Shown: positions 58,054 to 64,000 of the stretch, piece after piece
Position numbering within the stretch: the first letter of the stretch is position 1
How the letters are laid out: every line of letters starts with the position of its first letter
NCBI RefSeq assembly: GCF_019049245.1
Contig: NZ_JAGMUK010000120.1
Span: forward strand, 1-64,000
Reading direction: 5' to 3'
DNA: 64,000 nt
Origin: Streptomyces sp. AC555_RSS877
GTDB taxonomy: Bacteria; Actinomycetota; Actinomycetes; Streptomycetales; Streptomycetaceae
Position numbers and translations under genes: made by a program
Notes under the pieces: generated by a model
What the model saw: only the letters and a program-made list of their open reading frames with translations
Told to the model about the DNA's origin: nothing
The model's database searches: none

Positions 58054-59039
58054 GCCCCAGACACCTCGCCTGGCCGGTGGCCGTCCTCGCGGTGGCCGCG
58101 GTCGGCATGCTCAGCCTCGCCGTCGGCACCCGCGCGGTTCCGCTGTCGGCGGTGTTCGACGCCCTGTTGCACGGCGGGGGTTCACCGAACGCCCTGGTCG
58201 TACGGTCGCTTCGGGTGCCGCGCACCGAGGTCGGGCTGACCGCGGGTGCCGCGCTCGGCGTCGCCGGCGCCGCGCTCCAGGCCGTCACCCGCAATCCGCT
58301 CGCCGATCCCGGCATCCTCGGGCTGAGCCAGGGGGCCGCGGCCGGCGTCGTCCTCGCGATCGGGTTCGGTCTGGCGAACGGCTTCGGCGGGTACGTCCGG
58401 TACGCCTTCGCCGGTGCCGTCGTCGCCGCGTGTCTGGTGTACGCCATCGCCGCCCGCGGACGGGAGGGGGCGTCGCCGGTGAAGCTGGCGCTGGCGGGCA
58501 CGGCGTTGTCCGCGATGACCGCCGGTGCGACGACCGTCGTCCTCACCTCCAGCTCCGCCACGCTCGACCAGTTCCGGTTCTGGCAGGTGGGCGCGTTGAG
58601 CGGGCGGGACGCGGACACGGTCGTCCGCATGCTGCCGTTCCTGGCGGTGGGCGCGGTGCTGGTGCTCGCCTGTGCGCGAGGACTGGACGCGCTGGCCCTG
58701 GGCGAGGAGACGGCACGGGCGCTGGGGCATCGGGTGCAGCTGGTGCGGGGTGCGGCGGCGCTCGGGGCGACCTTGCTGACGGCCGCCGCGGTGGCCGCGG
58801 CCGGTCCGATCGCCTTCGTCGGGCTGGCCGTGCCGCACCTGGCCCGGCGGCTGGTCTCCGGAGGCCATCGCGCCGTGCTGCCGCTCTCCGCCCTGCTGGG
58901 CGCGGCGCTGCTGGTGGGCGCGGATGTGGCGGGGCGGGTGGTACGGGCTCCCGCGGAGGTGCCGGCCGGGGTGATGACCGCGTTGGTGGGGGTGCCGGTG
59001 CTGGTGGTGCTGGTACGGCGCAAGGGCGTGGCTGCATGA
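58050..59039 (+). CDS. FecCD-family siderophore permease 1 (329 aa)
   Basis: Membrane channel for ferric siderophore import. Nine or ten hydrophobic segments with family motifs LRVPRTEVGLTAGAALGVAGAALQAVTRNPLADPGILGLSQGAAAGVVLA, LALAGTALSAMTAGATTVV and GPIAFVGLAVPHLARRLVSGGHRAVLPLSALLGAALLVGADVAGR. The GTG start overlaps the binding-protein stop (GTGA), and its stop overlaps permease 2 (ATGA). Paired with permease 2 as a heterodimer. Confidence 0.93.
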   Translation: MSPRHLAWPVAVLAVAAVGMLSLAVGTRAVPLSAVFDALLHGGGSPNALVVRSLRVPRTEVGLTAGAALGVAGAALQAVTRNPLADPGILGLSQGAAAGVVLAIGFGLANGFGGYVRYAFAGAVVAACLVYAIAARGREGASPVKLALAGTALSAMTAGATTVVLTSSSATLDQFRFWQVGALSGRDADTVVRMLPFLAVGAVLVLACARGLDALALGEETARALGHRVQLVRGAAALGATLLTAAAVAAAGPIAFVGLAVPHLARRLVSGGHRAVLPLSALLGAALLVGADVAGRVVRAPAEVPAGVMTALVGVPVLVVLVRRKGVAA

Positions 59040-60187
59040 GCCGCCGAGTCGCGGACAGTCGGGCCGCCGGGGCGATGGGGAGGGTGGGCGCGGAGGGCAC
59101 CCCGTCAGCGCCGGGCAGCGCGTCCGAGTCCTCAACACCGACGCCGGGTGCCCTCGCGTCCGGCATCACCGTCCTTCGCCCCGGCCGCCGCGTCTCACTG
59201 CTCCTCCACCGCCGCTCCGCCGTGGCCGCCGTGACCCTGCTCCTCCTCCTCGCGACCGTCATGCTCGCGTCGGCCTGCCTGGGCCAGACGTACGTCTCCC
59301 CCGCCGAGGTCTGGCACACCCTGCGCACCGGCTCCGGACCGTACGACCTGGTCGTCGGGGAGTTGCGGGTGCCGCGGATCGTGCTGGGAGCGCTCGTGGG
59401 GGCCGCTCTCGGACTCGCGGGGGCGCTGGTGCAGACCGTCACGCGCAATGCGCTCGCCAGTCCGGACGTGATCGGTGTGGGGCACGGGGCCGCCGCCGCG
59501 ACCGTCCTCGCCCTGGCGACGGGAGCCGTCCGCTCACCCGGCGCGATGCCCGCCGTCTCCGTGGCCGGAGGACTTGCCGCAGCCGCCCTGGTCTACCTCC
59601 TCGCCTGGCGGCGCGGTATGCAGCCGAGCCGCTTCGTGCTGACCGGCGTGGGGATCGGGGTCGCGTTGTCCGCGATCGTCCAGCTGTATCTCACCGACAG
59701 CGAGCTGGAGGCCGCCGAGCAGGTCAAGCTGTGGCTGACCGGCAGTCTGAACGGGCGGGGCCGGGAGCAGGCGGGGCCGCTGGCCGTCGTCCTCCTGCTG
59801 TGTCTGCCCGCGCTGGTGTGGGCGGGCCGGGCCGTACGGCCGCTCGGGCTCGACCCGGACACGGCGGCCGCGCTCGGCGTCCGGGTGGACCGGGCCCGCC
59901 TCGGCCTCACCGTTGTGGGGGTCGTCCTCGCCGCCACGGCGACCGGTGCCGCGGGACCGATCGGGTTCGTCGCGCTGACGGCACCCCAACTGGCCCGCCG
60001 GATCACCCGGACGCCTCACCTTCCGCTGTGGTGCTCGGCGTTGACCGGCGCGTTCGTGCTCGTCGCGGCCGACCTGGCGGCCCGCACCCTGCTGCCCCCG
60101 CTGGAGATCCCGGTCGGCGCGCTCACGTCGCTGGTCGGGGGGCCGTATCTGCTGTGGCTGCTGGGCCGACGTACGGCGACACGCTGA
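59036..60187 (+). CDS. FecCD-family siderophore permease 2, with repeat-derived N-terminal extension (383 aa)
   Basis: The second channel subunit. From about residue 50 (LLHRRSAVAAVTLLLLLATVM) it is a standard FecCD protein: VGELRVPRIVLGALVGAALGLAGALVQTVTRNALASPDVIGVGHGAAAATVLA, FVLTGVGIGVALSAIVQLYLTD and GPIGFVALTAPQLARRITR. The first 45 residues (MSRRVADSRAAGAMGRVGAE onward) match the block inserted in the kinase at 8036-9223 in the same frame, and are encoded by a dispersed repeat (59057-59161). No ATPase gene follows in this window, so the import complex must borrow one. Confidence 0.9.
   Translation: MSRRVADSRAAGAMGRVGAEGTPSAPGSASESSTPTPGALASGITVLRPGRRVSLLLHRRSAVAAVTLLLLLATVMLASACLGQTYVSPAEVWHTLRTGSGPYDLVVGELRVPRIVLGALVGAALGLAGALVQTVTRNALASPDVIGVGHGAAAATVLALATGAVRSPGAMPAVSVAGGLAAAALVYLLAWRRGMQPSRFVLTGVGIGVALSAIVQLYLTDSELEAAEQVKLWLTGSLNGRGREQAGPLAVVLLLCLPALVWAGRAVRPLGLDPDTAAALGVRVDRARLGLTVVGVVLAATATGAAGPIGFVALTAPQLARRITRTPHLPLWCSALTGAFVLVAADLAARTLLPPLEIPVGALTSLVGGPYLLWLLGRRTATR
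59057..59161 (+). repeat. Dispersed GC-rich repeat at the 5' end of permease 2
   Basis: Reads GGACAGTCGGGCCGCCGG, GCGATGGGG, AGGGTGGGCGCGGAGG, GCACCCCGTCAGCGCCGG. This matches the kinase copy at 8330-8482 over about 70 bp but lacks the 33 bp hairpin core (11 codons), and is read in the same frame (SRAAGAMG, then GTPSAPG). Confidence 0.8.
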
Positions 60188-60222
60188 CGGGCCCCGGCGC
60201 TCATCCGCCGGGGCCCGTCAGC
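60183..60222. terminator. Bidirectional terminator between permease 2 and the alcohol dehydrogenase
   Basis: Perfect 17 bp arms GCTGACGGGCCCCGGCG (60183-60199) and CGCCGGGGCCCGTCAGC (60206-60222) with a 6-base loop. The left arm contains the permease stop codon, and the right arm ends seven bases before the convergent dehydrogenase stop. Confidence 0.92.
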
Positions 60223-60228
60223 CGGTGC

Positions 60229-61269
60229 TCAGATCGTCGCGGTGTCGATCACGAACCGGTACCGCACGTCGCTGGCCTGCACGCGCTCGTACGCCTCGTT
60301 GATCTCGGAGGCGCCGATCAGCTCGATCTCCGCGCCGATGCCGTGCTCGGCGCAGAAGTCCAGCATTTCCTGGGTCTCCGCGATGCCGCCGATCATCGAA
60401 CCGGCGAGGGTCTTGTTGCCGCCGATGAGGGAGAACAGGTTCAGGGCGACGGGCTCCTCGGGGGCGCCCACGTTCACCAGGGCGCCGCCCGTCTTCAGCA
60501 GGCCGAGGTAGGCGCCGAAGTCCAGCGGGGCCGACACCGTGGAGACGATGAGGTCGAAGGAGCCGGCCAGTTCCTCGAACGTCTTCGGGTCGCTGGTCGC
60601 GTGGTAGTGGTCGGCGCCCAGCTTCAGGCCGTCGTCCTTCTTGCGCAGGGACTGCGAGAGGACCGTGACCTCGGCGCCGAGCGCGTGCGCGATCTTGACG
60701 CCCATGTGACCGAGACCGCCCAGGCCGATGACGGCGACCTTCTTGCCGGGGCCCGCGCCCCACTGCTTGAGCGGCGAGTACGTGGTGATGCCGGCGCACA
60801 GCAGCGGCGCGGCGACGTCCAGGGCCAGGCCGTCGGGGATGCGGACGGTGAAGTTCTCGTCGACGACGACGTGGGTGGAGTAGCCGCCGTAGGTGGGTTC
60901 GCCGTCCTTGCCGACGGCGTTGTACGTGCCGACCGAGCCGCCGGTGCAGTGCTGCTCCAGGCCGGCCTTGCAGTTGTCGCACTCGCGGCAGGAGTCGACC
61001 AGGCAGCCGACGCCCACCCGGTCGCCGACCTTGAACTTGGTGACGCCGGGGCCGACCTCGGAGACGACGCCCGCGATCTCGTGGCCCGGAACCATCGGGA
61101 AGATCGCCTCGCCCCAGCCCTCGCGGACCTGGTGGATGTCGGAGTGGCAGATGCCGGCGAACTTGATGTCGATCAGCACGTCGAACTCGCGGACCGCGCG
61201 ACGCTCGATGGTGGTGCGCTCCAGGGGAGCCTTGCCGGCGGGGGCGGCGTACGCAGCAACAGTGGTCAT
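60229..61269 (-). CDS. Zinc-dependent NAD(P)-linked alcohol dehydrogenase (YahK-like, 346 aa)
   Basis: A medium-chain dehydrogenase interconverting aldehydes and alcohols. Catalytic zinc ligands lie in GICHSDIHQ (Cys) and VPGHE (His). The structural zinc has the four-cysteine loop CLVDSCRECDNCKAGLEQHC. The Rossmann motif is VAVIGLGGLGHMGVKIA, with the cinnamyl-alcohol-dehydrogenase style GAPEEPVALNLFSLI. The ATG at 61269 gives the usual family start (MTTVAAYAAPAGKAPLERT). It is divergent from an XRE/MmyB regulator, which probably controls it. Confidence 0.93.
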   Translation of the reverse strand: MTTVAAYAAPAGKAPLERTTIERRAVREFDVLIDIKFAGICHSDIHQVREGWGEAIFPMVPGHEIAGVVSEVGPGVTKFKVGDRVGVGCLVDSCRECDNCKAGLEQHCTGGSVGTYNAVGKDGEPTYGGYSTHVVVDENFTVRIPDGLALDVAAPLLCAGITTYSPLKQWGAGPGKKVAVIGLGGLGHMGVKIAHALGAEVTVLSQSLRKKDDGLKLGADHYHATSDPKTFEELAGSFDLIVSTVSAPLDFGAYLGLLKTGGALVNVGAPEEPVALNLFSLIGGNKTLAGSMIGGIAETQEMLDFCAEHGIGAEIELIGASEINEAYERVQASDVRYRFVIDTATI

Positions 61270-61384
61270 GCGGAGGGTTCTCCTAGCAAAGGGTTTTCCG
61301 CGCCCGGCTGCCTTCCGGCCGGGCACGCCCTCCAGCGTGCCTCACCGGACCGCTTTCACCCAGGCCACGGCTCTGCCTACGTTC

Positions 61385-61413
61385 GCTGGTCCTACCACTG
61401 GCGGGGTCAGGCT
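61385..61413. promoter_or_regulatory. Candidate operator between dehydrogenase and XRE regulator
   Basis: The sequence GCTGGTCCTACCACTGGC followed by GGGGTCAGGCT combines an inverted repeat (TGGT-CCT-ACCA) with a CTGG direct repeat in a 174 bp divergent gap. It is a plausible binding site for the regulator encoded at 61444, by position only. Confidence 0.4.
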
Positions 61414-61443
61414 GGTGTGCGTACGACCGTGAATACTGGACGG

Positions 61444-62373
61444 ATGGACGAACAGCCCGGACCCGTACAGGACCCCACCGCGGAGAGCGGCGGTTCGCTG
61501 GACCAGCGAGCCGAGCTCAGCGAGTTCCTGCGCACCCGGCGGGCCCGGCTGAAGCCGGAGGACGTGGGGCTGCCGGACTTCGGGCGGCACCGCAGGGTGC
61601 CGGGACTGCGCCGGGAGGAGCTGGCGCAGCTGGCCGGGGTGTCGGTGGCGTACTACACGCGCCTGGAGCAGGGAAACGGGCGGAACGTGTCGGCGGAGGT
61701 CCTGGACGCCATCGCCCGCGCGCTCAGGCTGACCGACGCCGAGCGCGCCCACCTCACGCACCTGGCGAAGCCCAAGCAGCACAAGAAGAAGCAGTCCGCC
61801 CGCACCCAGCAGGTGCGGGGCGCGCTGCGGCAGCTGCTGGACACGATGGACGGCATTCCCGGGTACATCGTGGGCCGGCGTTCCGACATCCTCGTCTGGA
61901 ACCGGATGGCCGCGGCGGTCTTCGGGGACTGGGCGCAGCTGCAGCAGCAGGAGCGGAACTGGGCGCGGATGGTGTTCCTCAAGCCGGACTACCGCGAGCT
62001 GTTCGTCGAGTGGGAGCAGAAGGCCACCGACATCGTCAGCTATCTGCGGATGGACGCGGGCTGTCACCCGGACGACCCGCTGCTGTCCGCGCTGGTGGGC
62101 GAGCTCTCCGTGAAGAGCGAGGAGTTCAGGCGGCTGTGGGCCACCCACGACGTCAAGGAGAAGAGCCACGGCGTCAAGCGGATGCACCACCCGCTCGTCG
62201 GCCGTCTCGAACTCTCCTTCGAGACGTTCAAGCTGGTCGACGACCCGGAGCAGTCCCTGATCACCTACCACGCGGAACCGGGCTCCCCGTCGGCCGAGGC
62301 CCTGCGCCTGCTGGCGAGCTGGGGCACGGACGCCACGCGGGCGGGTGCGCAGTCGTCGACGCCCCCGCTCTGA
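61444..62373 (+). CDS. XRE-family regulator with MmyB-like ligand domain (309 aa)
   Basis: An N-terminal XRE helix-turn-helix (ELSEFLRTRRARLKPEDVGLPDFGRHRRVPGLRREELAQLAGVSVAYYTRLEQGNGRNVSAEVLDAIARALRL) is followed by the MmyB-like ligand-binding domain (PGYIVGRRSDILVWNRMAAAVFGDW, NWARMVFLKPDYRELFVEWE, HHPLVGRLELSFETFKLVDDPEQSL). This pair commonly controls a divergent reductase, fitting the dehydrogenase at 60229. A ligand-sensing repressor is likely. The ATG at 61444 has no strong ribosome site, so the message could be leaderless; a GTG five codons earlier is another option. Confidence 0.92.
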   Translation: MDEQPGPVQDPTAESGGSLDQRAELSEFLRTRRARLKPEDVGLPDFGRHRRVPGLRREELAQLAGVSVAYYTRLEQGNGRNVSAEVLDAIARALRLTDAERAHLTHLAKPKQHKKKQSARTQQVRGALRQLLDTMDGIPGYIVGRRSDILVWNRMAAAVFGDWAQLQQQERNWARMVFLKPDYRELFVEWEQKATDIVSYLRMDAGCHPDDPLLSALVGELSVKSEEFRRLWATHDVKEKSHGVKRMHHPLVGRLELSFETFKLVDDPEQSLITYHAEPGSPSAEALRLLASWGTDATRAGAQSSTPPL

Positions 62374-62411
62374 CACGGCGGTTCAGCAGCCGTCGGCGTC
62401 GGTACGACGAC

Positions 62412-62924
62412 TCAGTCCCGTACGCCCAGATCCTCCCGCATGACCCGGCGCATCGCGCTCAGCCGGGGTTCGGCCGCCTTCAGGTCCAGTAGCGCCTGCT
62501 GGGCGCTCTCGCCTTCCCGGGCCCGGCCCCGGTCGAGGCGCTTGGCGACGGCGTCGATGCCCGCGAGCACCTCGTTGAGGGACCGCGAGGACTCCAGGAT
62601 CCGCTCCGGCACCACCATCTGTGCCTCGGCGTACCGGTCGCGGTAGTCGCGGCGGGCCTCCTCCAGCTGCTCGCGCTCCTGGTCGCCGTAGACGTCGTCG
62701 CGCAGCCGGTGCAGGGCGTCCTTCAGCAGCGTGTGGAACTGCCGGGAGGCCCGGTTCATGGCGGTGTAGGCATCCCGCCGCTCCTCGAACGCCCGGCGCT
62801 TGTCCTCCAGTGTGATCTCCTCGGCACGCTGCCGTCGGGTGAGCCGGTGGCTGAGGACGGGCGCGAAGAGCGTGCCGAGAACACCGACGACGGCGGTGAT
62901 CGTGGTGGCGAGGGCGTCGGTCAT
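62412..62924 (-). CDS. Membrane-anchored coiled-coil hypothetical protein (170 aa)
   Basis: Function unknown. One N-terminal transmembrane helix (TITAVVGVLGTLFAPVLSHRL) is followed by a long charged helix, probably a coiled coil (RAEEITLEDKRRAFEERRDAYTAMNRASRQFHTLLKDALHRLRDD), then further helices (EQLEEARRDYRDRYAEAQMVVPERILESSRSLNEVLAGI). No motif is recognised. It is likely a short cytosol-facing scaffold anchored at the membrane. It ends near the XRE gene's stop (convergent, 38 bp). Confidence 0.75.
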   Translation of the reverse strand: MTDALATTITAVVGVLGTLFAPVLSHRLTRRQRAEEITLEDKRRAFEERRDAYTAMNRASRQFHTLLKDALHRLRDDVYGDQEREQLEEARRDYRDRYAEAQMVVPERILESSRSLNEVLAGIDAVAKRLDRGRAREGESAQQALLDLKAAEPRLSAMRRVMREDLGVRD

Positions 62925-62961
62925 GACGGGATGTTAGTCAACGGCCGACGCCTGCTCCCCG

Positions 62962-63732
62962 TCAGCCCTGGTACGGCGGCGCCGCCCCCCACGTCCACCG
63001 CGGTACCGGTTGCTCCGCCGGTGGCTTCGCGTCGGGGCCGGAGAAGTACACGGCCAGCCGGGTGCCCCACTCCACGTAGGCGAGGAACGCCGAGCGGAAC
63101 GCGGCGTCCGTCGGCAGGTCCGCCTCGTCCGCCGCGTCCTGGATCAGGTTCACCCAGCGGCGGCGCTGCGGCTCGGTGATGCCCCGGCCCATGTGCTTGG
63201 CGACCATGTGCCCGTGCCCGCCCTGGCTCTCGGAGTAGGCGGGCGGGCCGCCGAACACCTCGGCGAGCCAGAGGGCGACATGCTCGGCGTGCTCGGGGTC
63301 GAGGCCCGCGAAGAGCGGGGCCAGCAGCTCGTCCCGCATCACCTTCTCGTAGAACACCGACGTCAGCCGCCCGAAGGCCTCCGCACCGCCCGCCCACTCG
63401 TACAGCGTGGGGACGGCGGAGCCCGTGCCGCGGACGGTGGTCGGCTTGTAGTGGCGCATCTCCTGGATGCTCGGGATGTACGGCTGGATCTCGGCGAGGA
63501 AGTCGGGGAACAGCTCCGACTCGCGGAAGCCTTCCAGGTGGTCCTCGCTCGAGGTCCAGGTGATGCGCAGGATGTAGTGCTCGAAGTCGTCCTCGCAGCG
63601 GGCCAGTTCGTAGTCGACGCACTGCGGCGCCGCGGCCAGCAGGGCACCGGCCTTGGTGTAGGCGGACAGGAACTCCGCCGACTGCTCCTCGGGGATGCGG
63701 TACCGGATGTACTCGACAGTCTGTGCGGTCAT
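62962..63732 (-). CDS. ABM monooxygenase-like domain fused to a group II truncated haemoglobin (256 aa)
   Basis: A two-domain protein. Residues about 1-95 are an antibiotic-biosynthesis-monooxygenase (ABM) ferredoxin-like domain (VEYIRYRIPEEQSAEFLSAYTKAGALLAAAPQCVDYELAR). Residues about 108-235 are a 2-on-2 globin of group II: LYEWAGGAEAFGRLTSVFYEKVMRDELLAPLF, DPEHAEHVALWLAEVFGG, and the haem-proximal histidine region GGHGHMVAKHMGRGITEPQRRRWVNL. The fusion is known in actinomycetes, and a role in oxygen- or NO-linked redox chemistry has been proposed. The ATG at 63732 stands alone. The start and globin landmarks are intact. Confidence 0.9.
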   Translation of the reverse strand: MTAQTVEYIRYRIPEEQSAEFLSAYTKAGALLAAAPQCVDYELARCEDDFEHYILRITWTSSEDHLEGFRESELFPDFLAEIQPYIPSIQEMRHYKPTTVRGTGSAVPTLYEWAGGAEAFGRLTSVFYEKVMRDELLAPLFAGLDPEHAEHVALWLAEVFGGPPAYSESQGGHGHMVAKHMGRGITEPQRRRWVNLIQDAADEADLPTDAAFRSAFLAYVEWGTRLAVYFSGPDAKPPAEQPVPRWTWGAAPPYQG

Positions 63733-63751
63733 GCGACCACAGAAACACGAG

Positions 63752-63784
63752 AGGCCTGCCGGAGGCTGTACCTCCGGCAGGCCT
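63752..63784 (-). terminator. Terminator of the partial protease gene
   Basis: AGGCCTGCCGGAGG (63752-63765) and CCTCCGGCAGGCCT (63771-63784) form a perfect 14 bp stem with a 5-base loop, 28 bp past the end of the partial gene at 63813. Confidence 0.88.
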
Positions 63785-63812
63785 TTCGCTCAGCGCTCAA
63801 TGAGCCGGCGTT

Positions 63813-64000
63813 CTACTTCCCGTAGTACGCGTTGTAGATCGAGATCGTCGACTTGTTGCCCTTCTTGTCGGCGATCTTGGCGTGGAAGGAGATGGCCTTG
63901 CCCTTCGCCGGGTTCTTCGCGGTGATCTTGCCGTTCTTCACGGTGACCTTCTTCCAGGTCTGGCCGTAGTCGTACGACACGTACACCGCGAGCGACTTCA
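63813..64000 (-). CDS. C-terminal end of a probable secreted S8 serine protease (partial)
   Basis: Only the last 62 codons lie inside the window; the rest continues past the right edge. The translated end reads SLAVYVSYDYGQTWKKVTVK then KGKAISFHAKIADKKGNKST and ends IYNAYYGK. This beta-rich tail, with its SYDxGxTWK and ISFHAKIADKKGN elements, is the extra C-terminal domain of large secreted subtilisin-like (S8) proteases in Streptomyces. The catalytic domain itself is not visible, so the call is provisional. Confidence 0.6.
   Translation of the reverse strand, partial: KSLAVYVSYDYGQTWKKVTVKNGKITAKNPAKGKAISFHAKIADKKGNKSTISIYNAYYGK

Overview
The window is chromosomal DNA from a Streptomyces-type actinomycete. 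Base composition is very GC-rich with G/C in most third codon positions, GTG and TTG starts are common, and operons are packed with ATGA or GTGA stop/start overlaps. Genes for mycothiol chemistry (mca), GTP-dependent PEP carboxykinase, a SigE-like sigma factor, DmdR-type iron control and secreted actinobacterial proteases fit this. No rRNA, tRNA, CRISPR array or intact transposase was seen, and there is no antibiotic biosynthetic cluster.

Layout. 1-5236: a tandem repeat, a STAND/LuxR regulator, a secreted M14 carboxypeptidase, a MITE-like palindrome and a hypothetical protein. 5266-12269: two divergent operons (GntP permease, RidA, IclR, 2-keto-3-deoxygluconate kinase-like PfkB; PLP D-amino-acid lyase, D-aminoacylase) around a 147 bp control region. 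I read these together as a predicted route for N-acetyl-D-glucosaminate, the aldonic acid released by oxidative chitin cleavage: import, deacetylation, deamination to KDG, phosphorylation. 12282-16490: secreted S1 protease, proline/serine-rich membrane protein, alanine-type aminotransferase, small hypothetical, and a 79 bp tandem repeat. 16491-20869: four overlapping genes (binding protein, TelA, binding-protein/VWA lipoprotein, XpaC-like membrane protein), a tellurite/envelope-stress type module. 21062-26968: pckG, hemolysin III, an MFS/TetR pair and a Mut7-C RNase.

26965-33678: one coupled operon of CslA-like GT2, GT39-like membrane glycosyltransferase, DPM1-GtrA fusion and copper-radical oxidase, a predicted exported-glycan machine. 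33820-40521: a DUF255 thioredoxin-fold protein, a lone large serine integrase whose 3' end overlaps that gene, and a STAND/TPR protein. 40656-46993: small membrane protein, mca, DUF4307, greA, a DrrAB-type exporter, ilvA and a MarR regulator. 47159-54104: degenerate sigma factor plus small membrane protein, metB, an M48 protease between two paralogous membrane-anchored helical-repeat proteins, and msrA. 54205-64000: a second MITE-like palindrome, DUF4389 protein, beta-lactamase-fold hydrolase, VOC protein, an iron-box-controlled siderophore uptake operon without ATPase, an alcohol dehydrogenase with divergent XRE regulator, a hypothetical, an ABM-truncated haemoglobin fusion, and the 3' end of a probable secreted protease.

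A theme running through the window is dispersed palindromic or GC-rich repeats, three of which lie in frame inside real genes (kinase, siderophore permease, glycosyltransferase).
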